In this document: positions 16,573 through 26,261 of the stretch, piece after piece
How positions within the stretch are numbered: the first letter of the stretch is position 1
Layout: each line of letters opens with the position of its first letter
Assembly (NCBI GenBank): GCA_013360285.1
Contig: JABWCM010000007.1
Location: 1 to 55,708 of the forward strand
Direction: 5' to 3'
Length of the DNA: 55,708 bases
Origin: Myxococcales bacterium
Lineage (GTDB): Bacteria; Myxococcota_A; UBA9042; JABWCM01
Notes under the pieces: model-generated
Databases searched by the model: none
Told to the model about the DNA's origin: nothing
The model's input: the letters and a program-made list of their open reading frames with translations, nothing else
Program-made: the position numbers and the translations under genes

Positions 16573-18324
16573 ATGTTGATTTGTTTTTGTTATGTTGTCA
16601 CCCGCCGTAACAGCCTTTTGGGACTGATGATAGCCCTGTCGGTAACTTACTGCGCCAAGGATACGGCGGTTTTGACCGATGATGCTCAATCCGAGGTGCA
16701 GGAAAACCCATTTGCCGGCTTTGATTTTTCGAATGTTGATATCTTTTCCATTGCCGACACTCCAATTCCGGATACGACGGGTGTTCTGGGCTCAGACAGT
16801 GCGATCGGCTCCAAAGATATGGCGGGTGGCATCCGCGACACTTCCGGCAACATTGCTGAGACAGCGTTAACCGATGGCGAAACATCGACGGATACTGGGG
16901 AAACGATTCGTCCGGTTTTTCCGGAAACGTGTGCCGACGATCCGACCGGCGTCGGTTGCCCGTGTGGTTCAGGTGGTGAATGTGGCTCCGGTGTTTGTCT
17001 CCCTTCCGCCATGGGCAACGTATGTGCCGGCGATTGCGGAACGGGGTGTCCTGAAGGTTTTGTGTGTACGCAACTGCCCGATGAAGTGTGTCCGGGATGC
17101 GCGCCGCTGTGTATTCCCAACGTTCCGTTTCTGTGCAAACCTTGTCTGGATGATTCCGAATGCCAAGCGCCGTTTGGTGACGGTACCGAGCGTTGTGCTG
17201 GATTAAACACCGAAGGTTCGTTTTGCGGAATCGGGTGTATACCCAACGGACCTCCGTGTCCCACTGGCTATACATGTCATGAAACAACGACCGTTTTTGG
17301 TGAACCTACGTTTCAATGTCAACCCACAACCGGGATTTGTACATGTTCACCTCTGGCGGTAGAGGAAACAGCCAAAACAGGTTGTAGCGCCGAGGTCGGT
17401 TCAAACCCATGCCCGGGCTTACGGACTTGTTTGGTAACCGGTCTTTCGGCATGTGTCCCGACCCCGTCCGAGGTTGAAGTATGTGATGGAGCCGACAACA
17501 ATTGTAATGGTGAAACGGATGAAGGCACCTGTCCTGCCAATCAAGCCTGCTTTTGCACCCAAGCGGGGTGTGGATGTGATTGCGACCCCAAACAAACCGA
17601 CTGCAATCCCATTTGTGTACCAGGTCAGACCCAGCCATGTGACGGCGAATGTGGCGCGGGTGTGCGCCCCTGCGTAGACAACGATTGGGGTGAATGCGAT
17701 GCGCCTAAAGCTATACTGTGTATGGACTATGCAGCGTGCCAACAAAAACCCCAATGTGTTGCCGCCTGTCCGGCCGCGCCCGCAGAACAATGCAACGGCA
17801 AAGATGACAACTGTAATTCTTCTGTAGATGAAGGGTTCGCCTGTCTTTCTGGGCAACAGGACAGCGTTGCCTGCACAGGTCAATGCGGGACCAAAAGCCG
17901 AACCTGCACCGCGTCTTGTGCGTGGGGCGAGTGGTCGGGATGCAGCGGCGGCCCGTGTGTTCCGGGGCAAACCGAAACCCAGACTCAGGCTTGCGGAAAC
18001 TGTGGAAAACAATCACGAACCCGCACCTGCGAAACCGGTTGTACTTGGGGTGCCTGGGGTGCCTGGGGGGGATGTGGATCACAAGGAGTGTGTTCACCAA
18101 ACACCAAACAGCCGTGTCCCGATTGCCAAGAACAGGTCTGTTTGTCCAACTGCACATGGAGCGCCTGCCAATTAAAAGCGGGTGCCGCATGTGTGTGGAA
18201 AAACGGCACCAATTATCAATGTTGTGGCAAAGGTAAATGGCAGTTCTGCAGCAAAGAATGCCAGTGGTTTCCCTGTGCGAACTGTGCCGGCGCTCCTTAT
18301 TATTGCGACACAAATTGTCCATAA
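16573..18324 (+). CDS. Cys-rich exported protein with MopE-type and thrombospondin-1-like motifs
   Basis: The 583-residue protein has a hydrophobic N-terminus (LLGLMIALSVTYC). This may be a signal peptide or an imperfect lipobox, with Tyr at -1. An acidic Ser/Thr/Asp linker runs to about residue 110, and the rest is dense in Cys. CDGADNNCNGETDEG and CNGKDDNCNSSVDEG are the putative metal-binding motif known from MopE-like proteins (PF11617). The later CAWGEWSGC and GCTWGAWGAWGGC blocks resemble thrombospondin type 1 repeats. Such proteins are common on the surface of Myxococcota. It is transcribed away from the 3D/M23 pair; the 230 bases between hold both promoters, but I see no clear boxes. 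Confidence 0.75.
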   Translation: MLICFCYVVTRRNSLLGLMIALSVTYCAKDTAVLTDDAQSEVQENPFAGFDFSNVDIFSIADTPIPDTTGVLGSDSAIGSKDMAGGIRDTSGNIAETALTDGETSTDTGETIRPVFPETCADDPTGVGCPCGSGGECGSGVCLPSAMGNVCAGDCGTGCPEGFVCTQLPDEVCPGCAPLCIPNVPFLCKPCLDDSECQAPFGDGTERCAGLNTEGSFCGIGCIPNGPPCPTGYTCHETTTVFGEPTFQCQPTTGICTCSPLAVEETAKTGCSAEVGSNPCPGLRTCLVTGLSACVPTPSEVEVCDGADNNCNGETDEGTCPANQACFCTQAGCGCDCDPKQTDCNPICVPGQTQPCDGECGAGVRPCVDNDWGECDAPKAILCMDYAACQQKPQCVAACPAAPAEQCNGKDDNCNSSVDEGFACLSGQQDSVACTGQCGTKSRTCTASCAWGEWSGCSGGPCVPGQTETQTQACGNCGKQSRTRTCETGCTWGAWGAWGGCGSQGVCSPNTKQPCPDCQEQVCLSNCTWSACQLKAGAACVWKNGTNYQCCGKGKWQFCSKECQWFPCANCAGAPYYCDTNCP

Positions 18325-18355
18325 ACTGGCCTCCATCTGACATGACATTCTTATG

Positions 18356-18430
18356 GAAAATCCCTGCGCCATATTATCGATATAATTGAGATTTTCTTCG
18401 AACGATCCGGCGCAAATTCTGCTGAATCAT
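18356..18430 (+). repeat. Dispersed intergenic repeat, copy A
   Basis: CCTGCGCCATATTATCGATA begins this 75-base copy, which ends GCTGAATCAT. Copy B (27459-27533) has the same order and end, GCTGGATCAT. The first part can be read as the peptide KIPAPYYRYN before a stop, and copies B and D also encode PAPYSRYDS in one frame. It lies between two plus-strand genes. Confidence 0.65.
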
Positions 18431-18513
18431 CAAAGTTCCTATTTAGCAGCCCACACCCAGTTGTCGTTTACCGCGGTTGCTGATAAGTCGCGTTTACGAA
18501 GGAGGAAACCCGT

Positions 18514-19503
18514 ATGTCCCGACTTGATACCGTATTTACTCGCCAGGCAGGAATTGAAGTTCCCATCATTTGTGGCGCGATGTATCCGTGTTCCAATCTT
18601 GAATTGATCGCTGCGGTTTCGGCCGCGGGAGGAATCGGCGTTGTTCAGCCCATTTCGCTCATCTTTGCACACAAAACCGATTTACGGGAAGGATTGCGTA
18701 AAATCCGTTCGATTACGCCAAACCCGATTGGATTTAATGCAATTGTTGAGAAATCATCATCGATATACGAAGACCGAATGCGTAAATGGGTGGATATTGC
18801 GTTGGAAGAAGGGATTCGATTTTTTGTGACCGCGCTCGGTAATCCCCGTTGGGTCGTCGAAAAAGTGCATGCGGTCGGTGGAATCGTGTATCACGACGTA
18901 ACCGAAAGGAAATGGGCTGAACGGGCGCTGGAAAGCGGAGTGGACGGCTTGATCTGCGTCAACAATCGCGCGGGTGGTCACGCTGGAAAGTTGTCGCCGG
19001 AGGCGTTATACCAATCCCTGGCGACGCTGGGAGTTCCCCTGATTTGTGCCGGTGGGATCGGCGGAGACCAGGAGTTTGTTAAGGCATTGGAACTCGGATA
19101 CGCGGGGGTTCAACTGGGTACCCGGTTTATCGCAACCGATGAATGCACGGCACACAACGACTACAAACAGGCGATATTGCGGGCGCAGGAAAAAGACATC
19201 GTGTTGACCGACAAAATCAGCGGGGTTCCGGTGTCGATCATCAAGACAGCCGACGTAGAAAAAATGGGTGTCAAAGCAGGATTTATCGCTCGCCAATTGC
19301 TGAAAAATCCGCGCACCAAACATTATATGCGAATGGTTTATTCATTGAGGTCCATTTGGCAGCTCAAAAAATCCAATCGGGATGGATTGGGTTACAAAGA
19401 TTATTTTCAGGCCGGCAAAAGTGTAGCGACGATTTCCAAAGTGGAACCTGCCGGGACGATTGTGCGCCGGTTTGCTGAAGCGGCTGCCGAATTGGGGCAG
19501 TGA
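18514..19503 (+). CDS. Nitronate monooxygenase / NPD-like FMN oxidoreductase
   Basis: The 329-residue protein is a TIM-barrel flavoprotein of the 2-nitropropane dioxygenase-like family. The N-terminus (GIEVPIICGAMYPCSNLELI) carries the FMN-side loop. AAVSAAGGIGVV, NNRAGGHAGKLSPE with the family's GGH motif, PLICAGGIGGDQEFVKALEL and GYAGVQLGTRFIATDE are the phosphate-binding segments. Family members oxidise nitronates or act as NAD(P)H:quinone or enoyl reductases; which one applies here cannot be read from sequence. A strong ribosome site (GGAGGAAACCCGT) precedes the ATG. It appears to be transcribed alone, with repeat copy A in front. Confidence 0.85.
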   Translation: MSRLDTVFTRQAGIEVPIICGAMYPCSNLELIAAVSAAGGIGVVQPISLIFAHKTDLREGLRKIRSITPNPIGFNAIVEKSSSIYEDRMRKWVDIALEEGIRFFVTALGNPRWVVEKVHAVGGIVYHDVTERKWAERALESGVDGLICVNNRAGGHAGKLSPEALYQSLATLGVPLICAGGIGGDQEFVKALELGYAGVQLGTRFIATDECTAHNDYKQAILRAQEKDIVLTDKISGVPVSIIKTADVEKMGVKAGFIARQLLKNPRTKHYMRMVYSLRSIWQLKKSNRDGLGYKDYFQAGKSVATISKVEPAGTIVRRFAEAAAELGQ

Positions 19504-19579
19504 ATTTTCCAATCTGGTTTCCGTTGTGTGCCCACGTCTTATTTATGGGGGCGATTCGTTATCAATCTGGAGAGGTAAC

Positions 19580-20146
19580 ATGTTGAACAGCAAACGAAGT
19601 ATCGGATTCTTTTTGGTATTGTTGATAGTCGGATTGGGGGCTGTCGAAACATTGGCTCAGGACAAAACCGTCAAAATTGGAAACGGCACCACCGTGGTGC
19701 AGGACGGCAACAAACGGGTCAAAGTCAATGCCGACGGCTCGGTGGATGTGATGGACGGCAACAAACGGGTGCAGGTCCGAGGTGGGAACGTCCAGGTCGA
19801 AGACGGAGATGACGGCACGACAGAGGTCGAGGCCACCGGAGGGAAGGTAACCGTCAACGGGAACAACTCGTTGGTCATCGACGGCAACTCCAAGGTGATC
19901 ACCCATGCTTGTGATGCGACTCATGCGAAAAATATCGTCATTTCCGGCAATAGCCACGTGATTACCCTGACCGGAGATTGTGAAAAAGTAGTCGTGAGCG
20001 GCAACAGCCAAGCGGTGACCATGGACGGAGTGGGGAATCTGGTCGTCAGCGGCAATTCCAACTCGGTCACGTATCGCCGCGGAATCAACAACAAGCAAGC
20101 CAAAGTGGTCCAGTCCGGCAATTCCAACCTGGTACGGAAACAATAA
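19580..20146 (+). CDS. DUF3060 secreted beta-repeat protein
   Basis: The 188-residue protein has a signal peptide (FFLVLLIVGLGAVETLAQ) and then short beta-strand repeats. The first half repeats GNxxVxVxDGNKRVxV; the second half repeats IxGNSxVITL and VSGNSNSV, the pattern of DUF3060 (PF11259). Such Asn/Gly/Ser ladders usually fold as a beta-solenoid. I chose the ATG at 19580, which has GGAGAGG upstream and starts the signal peptide; the frame is open upstream into the previous gene but without a ribosome site. Function is unknown. Confidence 0.8.
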   Translation: MLNSKRSIGFFLVLLIVGLGAVETLAQDKTVKIGNGTTVVQDGNKRVKVNADGSVDVMDGNKRVQVRGGNVQVEDGDDGTTEVEATGGKVTVNGNNSLVIDGNSKVITHACDATHAKNIVISGNSHVITLTGDCEKVVVSGNSQAVTMDGVGNLVVSGNSNSVTYRRGINNKQAKVVQSGNSNLVRKQ

Positions 20147-20198
20147 TTTCACAGTCCTCGCGTTGGTGTGTGAAAAATTGCCACACGGTTCTCCCTAC

Positions 20199-20232
20199 CT
20201 TCCTGATATTTCCTAGGTTTTGTGCCGTCAAT
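20199..20232 (+). repeat. Dispersed intergenic repeat, copy F (degenerate)
   Basis: CTTCCTGATATTTCCTAGG matches the minus-strand reading of copy C (CTTCCTGATATTTCTCAGG at 38731-38795). Only the core is kept. Confidence 0.4.
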
Positions 20233-20341
20233 CCTATAAAACAATCCTCGTGGTTTTTCTCCGGTCAATTGGCATGGAACGTGCTTCTATACGGTTTAGG
20301 CAGTGGGCTTTTACACATCGACTTCGGAGGACAACACACAC

Positions 20342-22333
20342 ATGTACCCGCAACGACAACAACTTTCTTGGTCTGGTTTATCGGCGTCCTGGCTGTTTGG
20401 TATCATCATTGCCTTTGTAATGGTTGTTGCCACGCCTTCTCCGGCTCGGGCGTGCGGTGGATTTTTTTGTAACGCCGTTTCCCAATCCCCCATTTACCAA
20501 GCCGGAGAACGGGTGGTGTTCGCCAAAGATGGCGACGCCGTTGTCATGCACATCGAGGTCACCTATCAAGGTCCACCGACTGAATTTGGGTGGATATTGC
20601 CTCTGGTGGATGTTCCGACGGATGCAGACGGCAACCCGCTGCCTTTGGACCAGGCGGTGTCTATTTCGTCACCGAGTTTGTTCAGCACGCTGCAAAGCAA
20701 TACAGATCCCACGTTTACGGTCAGTACGACTTTTGACGAAAACCTCGATTCCTGCTCTGCCGACCGTGATTTTCCCCTGGCGTCCGGTAACTTTGGGGGT
20801 GGAGTGGATGCCGCGGGGTCAGAGGACACTCTTTCTGCCGAAGGGGAGGGACCGCCGAAAGTTGCGGTTCTTCAATCCGCCGATATCGGGCCATATGCCG
20901 CACAACTCATCCAGGCCACGGACAGTCAGGCGCTGTTTGACTGGCTCAACGACAATGGGTACACCCAGGACCCCAAGGCGTTGCCGCTGCTCGATCATTA
21001 CGTTGCGTCTAAGTATGTTTTCGTCGGGCTTAAATTACAAAACGAAAAATCGACTGGAGATTTAAAACCCGTGGCTCTGCGTCAAGGTGAGTTGGCGCCG
21101 TGTGTTCCATTACGCCTGACGTCAATCGCGGCAACTCCCAACATGCCCATTCTGGTGTGGGTGTTGGGGCCGTCGCGCGCCATTCCCAAAAATTTCATCC
21201 ACGCGGTGATCAACGATGCGGCCATCGTATTTCCGGGCGGAACCAACTATCTCGACCGGGTCAACGAAGCGATCGATACTTTGGTGGGGCACGCCTGGGT
21301 CACCGAATTTTCCGGACCATCGGCTACTTACAACGGCGTTTTTTGGAATCACGACAATGCCGAAAAAAACCTTGCCAACGCGACCGACCTGAAGTCAACG
21401 CTCGCCGCTGTCCAACAACTTCCGTTAACCAGTGCCGAACGGGCGGCCGTGCTGATGCAGACAGTGGTCATGCCGCAAGGACTCAAGGGATATCCGTGGG
21501 GTAATTGTTATTATGACCCCTGGTTTGACGAAAAACGTTACGAAAACGGTGAATGGTGGTACGAGCCGTGCCCGGAATCCAACGATGAGCATCTGACCAC
21601 TGAAGCGGAATTTTATAATTATCTCGATTATTGGGTGGATGAGTTGGAAAAACAAAACCAACCGGTGACCGCCGACCTGGATAAGTTAAGGACCATCGTA
21701 AACGAGGAGTTTGTCAAACCGCTTAAAAACATTCAGGCGATGTTTGACAACGCCAAAACCATTACGCGGTTTTATACCACCCAGGATCCCGAGGAAATGA
21801 CCAAGGACCCGATCTTTGCGTTCAATCCGGACCTTGGGGACGTTGCCCGAAACCACCAGGTTGCGGCCCATATCACCAATCCGAATTGTGCGGGCGAAAT
21901 TGTTGAAATCACCTATGCAACAGGTCAAAAAGCGGTGATGGATTGTGGCGGCGTTTGTTCCAGTTTTCCCAGTTTGCCCGCTGTTCCGGGGGCGCCTGCG
22001 TTGTTGTTCGCTCAAGTGATCGATGAAACTGGAGCCCCCAGTAACTTTGACTCGGAATATGCCCAAATCGTGGATGCGGCGCTCAACCACGCCGAGGCCG
22101 GAAAACCGAGTTTACCCAGTAACTTTACGTTGCCGGCTGCCGACCCAGTAGGCGAAATTGCAACGGTTTGGATGAATTCCGACGGCACCATCGCCGCCAG
22201 TCGGAGCGCCGCCAAAAGCGGATCGGGTTGCCAGACAACCCGTGTAAATGCTGGAGTTTTTGCCATCCTGTTTTTTTCCGGTTTATGTTTCTTGATAACC
22301 GGCGTCGTTCGTGCCGTACGCAACGCTGTTTAG
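20342..22333 (+). CDS. DUF2330 exported membrane-anchored protein
   Basis: The 663-residue protein has a signal peptide followed by ARACGGFFC, the hallmark start of DUF2330 proteins. Next come EVTYQGPPTEFGWILPLVDV and PSLFSTLQ, also typical. The C-terminus (AGVFAILFFSGLCFLITG) is a single membrane anchor followed by basic residues, so the body should sit outside the cytoplasm. I took the ATG at 20342, which has GGAGG 12 bases upstream, rather than the GTG at 20303. The family has no established biochemical role that I can name. It is preceded by repeat copy F and about 190 bases of non-coding sequence. Confidence 0.82.
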   Translation: MYPQRQQLSWSGLSASWLFGIIIAFVMVVATPSPARACGGFFCNAVSQSPIYQAGERVVFAKDGDAVVMHIEVTYQGPPTEFGWILPLVDVPTDADGNPLPLDQAVSISSPSLFSTLQSNTDPTFTVSTTFDENLDSCSADRDFPLASGNFGGGVDAAGSEDTLSAEGEGPPKVAVLQSADIGPYAAQLIQATDSQALFDWLNDNGYTQDPKALPLLDHYVASKYVFVGLKLQNEKSTGDLKPVALRQGELAPCVPLRLTSIAATPNMPILVWVLGPSRAIPKNFIHAVINDAAIVFPGGTNYLDRVNEAIDTLVGHAWVTEFSGPSATYNGVFWNHDNAEKNLANATDLKSTLAAVQQLPLTSAERAAVLMQTVVMPQGLKGYPWGNCYYDPWFDEKRYENGEWWYEPCPESNDEHLTTEAEFYNYLDYWVDELEKQNQPVTADLDKLRTIVNEEFVKPLKNIQAMFDNAKTITRFYTTQDPEEMTKDPIFAFNPDLGDVARNHQVAAHITNPNCAGEIVEITYATGQKAVMDCGGVCSSFPSLPAVPGAPALLFAQVIDETGAPSNFDSEYAQIVDAALNHAEAGKPSLPSNFTLPAADPVGEIATVWMNSDGTIAASRSAAKSGSGCQTTRVNAGVFAILFFSGLCFLITGVVRAVRNAV

Positions 22334-22499
22334 CATTTCACAAACAAGAACGGTTAGACAAAACCACCCCAACTACCTCCACTCTTCTCCGTTTTCTGCC
22401 GCAACAAAGCGCTGGACAACTTCCCAGAACGCCTGCATGATCGGATGGTTAAAACAATTCGGGGGCAAATGAACCACGGTGGGGTAAGGTAGGTTGGTG

Positions 22500-23711
22500 A
22501 TGGCAAAGACTGTTACGGTGTGTGTATTGGTTTCAGCGTTTTTGTGGACCTTTTCCCATACGGCGAAGGCGGCGCCTTCGGTGTTGTCCTATGTGGGTGA
22601 AATCGCGTCGCCCAACGGCATTCCGTTTTCCGGGGCTGTCGGTGTGGGAGTGGGTCTATATTCGACGGCGGATGGAGGAACCGCGTTGTGGACGGAGGAT
22701 TTGGGGACAATCAACATCGTCGGGGGTCGATTGGACGTCGTTGTGGGTGTCGGCAACTCGACGGGCCTTGAAGCTGCATTGCTGTCTACCGACGACATCT
22801 GGTTGCAATTTACCGTTGCCGGCGAGGTGTTGTTGCCACGCCAGAAAATCTACTCCGTACCGTTTGCCATCGCCGCGCGCCACGCCGATTTATTGGGTGG
22901 ACTTGCCGCCGAAGAGTTTGTCCAATGGGGTGCGGGAGGCAGCATCGATGTGCAATCCGTCCGGATTAATGGCGCTGAAGTGATTGATTCCACTGGAAAA
23001 TGGGTTGGTTCGCCCACCGGCCTTGTCGGTCCCGAGGGCCCCGCCGGCCCAACCGGACCACAGGGTCCACAAGGACTGCCGGGGGCAGATGGAGCGCAAG
23101 GTCCACAAGGCCCACAAGGGTTGCAGGGAATTCAAGGTATTCCCGGTGTTGCCGGCGCCGTCGGTGCAACAGGTCCAATGGGTCCGGCTGGTCCGACCGG
23201 CCCCACTGGCCCCATCGGTCCAACCGGTCCGACTGGTCCGCAAGGTGCCCAAGGTGACCCGGGGGTGTGCCCGAACCTGCCGGCGTATTCTCAGACCTGC
23301 GACGATTATGCGACCAAAGGATGGCCCAACAAACAAGCGTGTCTGGACGATGGTCGTTGGCATTACGTAGGAACGTTGGCGTCGATTATCAACAACAACA
23401 CCTACGGAATTCTCAACGGTTATGAAATCGGCGTTTCCATTCTCGATGTGGGTACCATCGCCAGGGCACGATTATCTCAATACAATTGTATGTTGTCGTT
23501 AACCCAAGTCGATCCCGGTGTCACCAATCAAGGCGGCAGTATCATCAGTTACCGTTGCCAAGGATATTGGGGCACGGGCAGCGGGTGTCCCGGATCGTTT
23601 GTCGGCCAATATGTGTTTTATTCCGATTATGCCGGCGAAGTCCCGGCGGGAACCTTTGGCTCGGGCACCGTATCCGACGCCGCCAACTGGTCCATTTTTG
23701 TACGCCGATAA
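22500..23711 (+). CDS. Secreted collagen-like repeat protein
   Basis: The 403-residue protein has a signal peptide ([16 protein letters not shown]). A conserved N-terminal region follows, common before collagen repeats in environmental bacteria ([19 protein letters not shown] and [19 protein letters not shown]). There are then 27 uninterrupted Gly-X-Y triplets at about residues 173-254, rich in GPT, GPQ and GAQ. The C-terminal 150 residues are a Cys-containing globular domain ([11 protein letters not shown]) that could act as a trimerisation or tip domain. The frame could also begin at TTG 22494, but ATG 22500 is preferred. A triple-helical surface stalk is likely; its ligand is unknown. Confidence 0.82.
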   Translation: MAKTVTVCVLVSAFLWTFSHTAKAAPSVLSYVGEIASPNGIPFSGAVGVGVGLYSTADGGTALWTEDLGTINIVGGRLDVVVGVGNSTGLEAALLSTDDIWLQFTVAGEVLLPRQKIYSVPFAIAARHADLLGGLAAEEFVQWGAGGSIDVQSVRINGAEVIDSTGKWVGSPTGLVGPEGPAGPTGPQGPQGLPGADGAQGPQGPQGLQGIQGIPGVAGAVGATGPMGPAGPTGPTGPIGPTGPTGPQGAQGDPGVCPNLPAYSQTCDDYATKGWPNKQACLDDGRWHYVGTLASIINNNTYGILNGYEIGVSILDVGTIARARLSQYNCMLSLTQVDPGVTNQGGSIISYRCQGYWGTGSGCPGSFVGQYVFYSDYAGEVPAGTFGSGTVSDAANWSIFVRR

Positions 23712-23737
23712 CTCATCTATTGAGCGATTGACGATTG

Positions 23738-24787
23738 CTATCGAACCGCCATCCGTTCAAACCGACTAAGTCTTGCCAAACAGTGTTGATGGTCTTTGTG
23801 AAACCACCCTGGTTCAAACTTGGGATCCAAACGGAACCAAGCGAACTGTTTTGTGAGGTTGTCCGCGGTTTCGCCTTCGAATACCCCACCATAGGCCGCA
23901 AACAACATCACCTTGGCTCCTTTGATTTCGGCGCGGCTCTTGTTGGTCAACACATCATCGGGCGCATTACAATAACTTTGTATGGCCCGGATTCGTTCAA
24001 CCCCCATCGGTCCACGTAACGTAACAATAAAATCTTCATCGGGGTCCAATTCGGGTAACTTAAGAAGCCAGGTTGTGAACCCATCGGCGGCTGTTTTTTC
24101 CGGTTTGGCTGGCGGCGAAACCCAAGTGACTTCATCAAAGTGATCCCAAACCGAAATCGACAACTCCATTTCGCCAACCGGTCCACTAAAGAGTGCTGCT
24201 GTGCGCAGCAGCACCAGCAGTTCGGTGATATCGTGACCGTGTCCGGCACCCATCAACGTATATTGATGTTGTACCGTGCGTAATTGCCGAGGTTTAAACG
24301 GTACCACAAAGGTATGCAGCCGTGTGTATTCAAAGTTCCGCAACACCCCGCGGTCATCCGGTTCGCGTAATCCGATCCTTCCGGACACCGTCCGACCATC
24401 CGTCGTCAATTTTTCCTCGTCGATCGTAGCCGTAATACACCGGTCCCCGGTGTTTACTTGGGCACGTGGTGCCTCGTCCATCTTTCCCAAACATCGTTCG
24501 ACCATCGCCAGGCGCAACTGCAAGGGATCATCGGATTCATTTAGCAGTTGAGCTGTAACGGTGACCCGCCAAGACGAAACAACAGGTCCCAGTGCTGGAC
24601 GAACCTGTTCAACGGCGACTTTCAGGGTTACCGCACGTACATCTACATTTTCCATGGGATACAACACACCACCTAGGGGTTGTTTCCCATCGGGGGAAAT
24701 GACGCGGTCACTGGGCTGCGCCACGACAACAGCCAGTTGGGACATCGAAAACAACCACGACAACAACCACGAGATATGCCGATACAT
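23738..24787 (-). CDS. Exported protein of unknown function, YARHG-like C-terminus
   Basis: The 349-residue protein has an N-terminal signal peptide (WLLSWLFSMSQLAVVVAQ). The middle is beta-rich with paired Cys and no family that I recognise with confidence. The last 55 residues (VMLFAAYGGVFEGETADNLT, then KFEPGW) resemble the YARHG domain, a small extracellular domain with a conserved aromatic-Gly-Phe pattern and a WF/WY-x-P end. It lies between the convergent collagen-like gene (27-base gap) and the response-regulator gene upstream (43-base gap), so it may be the last gene of the regulator transcript. A role in sensing is only a guess. Confidence 0.65.
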   Translation of the reverse strand: MYRHISWLLSWLFSMSQLAVVVAQPSDRVISPDGKQPLGGVLYPMENVDVRAVTLKVAVEQVRPALGPVVSSWRVTVTAQLLNESDDPLQLRLAMVERCLGKMDEAPRAQVNTGDRCITATIDEEKLTTDGRTVSGRIGLREPDDRGVLRNFEYTRLHTFVVPFKPRQLRTVQHQYTLMGAGHGHDITELLVLLRTAALFSGPVGEMELSISVWDHFDEVTWVSPPAKPEKTAADGFTTWLLKLPELDPDEDFIVTLRGPMGVERIRAIQSYCNAPDDVLTNKSRAEIKGAKVMLFAAYGGVFEGETADNLTKQFAWFRLDPKFEPGWFHKDHQHCLARLSRFERMAVR

Positions 24788-24830
24788 AGGTCAAAGCACT
24801 CCAACAGCAACAGATTTCATTGCCCCCGTG

Positions 24831-26258
24831 TCATTCCGAATCTGTACTTTCCCCCGAAAATTTTTCCAACCGATAGATCAACACATGCCTCGGAATGGTT
24901 AAATAACGTGCCGTTGCCGACTGATTTCCGCCGTGTTTGGCCAACGCCTTTTCTACGATTTCTTTTTCCAATTCCATCAAATCAAAGGGTTCATCCGGCA
25001 ATTCCAAATGTCCCGGGCGCAGCACATTTGTCTGTAGGCTAGGTGGGTTGGTTTTCGATGGTGGTTCCGGTTTGGTTTTTTGACCCGGTTCGGCCAGATC
25101 CGCGAGATCCAATACCGGGCCGCGTCGCAGCAATATCATACGCGAGATGAGATTTTTTAGTTCGCGTACGTTGCCGGACCACAAACGTTGTTCCAAAGCT
25201 TCGGCCAGGGTAGGGGCCAGCGTGACTTCGTCTTTGGTTTGCAGGTGCAAAAAATGTTTTGCCAACAACACGATGTCCTCCGGGCGTTCCCTTAACGATG
25301 GAATCGTGATTCCAATCACGTTGAGCCGATGGAACAAATCCCGCCGAAATCTCCCTGCCTCTACTTCCTGCCGCAAATCACGATTGGTGGCCGCCACGAC
25401 CCTAACTTTGACCGGCTGCCGCTGGTCACCGCCGATTCGGTCGATAATCCCCTCTTCCAAAACCCGCAGGAGTTTGGATTGTAATTCCAAAGGCAATTCG
25501 CCGATTTCATCAAGAAACAACGTCCCGTTGTTTGCCAATTCAAACTTCCCCCGGTGGGTTTTGTGAGCGCCGGTAAACGCACCTTTTTCATGCCCAAATA
25601 ACTCGGTTTCCAACAGATCTCTTGGCAGCGCCGCACAATTGACCGGCACAAACGGGCCTTCGTTTTGAAGGCTTTTCTGATGAATTCGTTTGGCCACCAA
25701 TTCTTTGCCAGTGCCCGATTCCCCCGTAATCAACACAACCGCGTCCGACGGTGCAATACGATCAATGATACCGAGCAAATTCATCATCCGCGGCGAAGCG
25801 GTAACAAAGGTTTCCGATGACGCCAATACCTGTGCCTGCAACCGCCGGTGGTCGCGACGTAACTGCCGTTGTTCCAATGCCCGTACAATCCTGGTTTTAA
25901 ACTCCGCTCGGCGAAAGGGTTTGGTAATATAATCAACAGCCCCAGCCTCAAGAGCCCCAACGGCGTCTTCCACCGACCCAAATGCCGTCACCAACACCAC
26001 TGCGGTGTCATCGCCCTGGGCCGTGATGGCATTCAGTACCTCCATACCGGTCAACCCGGGCATTTTGACGTCCGAAACCACCAAATCAAAAGGTGGATTG
26101 GCCGCGCGCACCGCCTTTAATGCTTGTTGCCCGTCTTCAACGATTGTGACATCATACCCTTCTTCAATCAGGTTAAATCGAAGTACGGACCGCATACTTG
26201 CGTCGTCGTCGGCGACCAAAATCCGCGCTTTTTTTCCGTTTGGTTGTTTGTCGATCAT
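24831..26258 (-). CDS. NtrC-family sigma-54 activating response regulator
   Basis: The 475-residue protein has three domains. Residues 10-125 are a receiver (ILVADDDASMRSVL; D63 in LVVSDVKMPG is the phosphorylation site). Residues about 150-380 are the AAA+ sigma-54 activation domain with Walker A GESGTGKE and the sigma-54 contact loop GAFTGA. The C-terminus is a Fis-type helix-turn-helix (GGNQSATARYLTIPRHVLIY). A phosphorylated hexamer would bind upstream dyads and open sigma-54 promoters. The sensor kinase gene ends three bases upstream. The obvious target is the divergent metal-efflux operon, which has a -24/-12 promoter and two matching dyads. Confidence 0.92.
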   Translation of the reverse strand: MIDKQPNGKKARILVADDDASMRSVLRFNLIEEGYDVTIVEDGQQALKAVRAANPPFDLVVSDVKMPGLTGMEVLNAITAQGDDTAVVLVTAFGSVEDAVGALEAGAVDYITKPFRRAEFKTRIVRALEQRQLRRDHRRLQAQVLASSETFVTASPRMMNLLGIIDRIAPSDAVVLITGESGTGKELVAKRIHQKSLQNEGPFVPVNCAALPRDLLETELFGHEKGAFTGAHKTHRGKFELANNGTLFLDEIGELPLELQSKLLRVLEEGIIDRIGGDQRQPVKVRVVAATNRDLRQEVEAGRFRRDLFHRLNVIGITIPSLRERPEDIVLLAKHFLHLQTKDEVTLAPTLAEALEQRLWSGNVRELKNLISRMILLRRGPVLDLADLAEPGQKTKPEPPSKTNPPSLQTNVLRPGHLELPDEPFDLMELEKEIVEKALAKHGGNQSATARYLTIPRHVLIYRLEKFSGESTDSE

Positions 26259-26261
26259 GGT

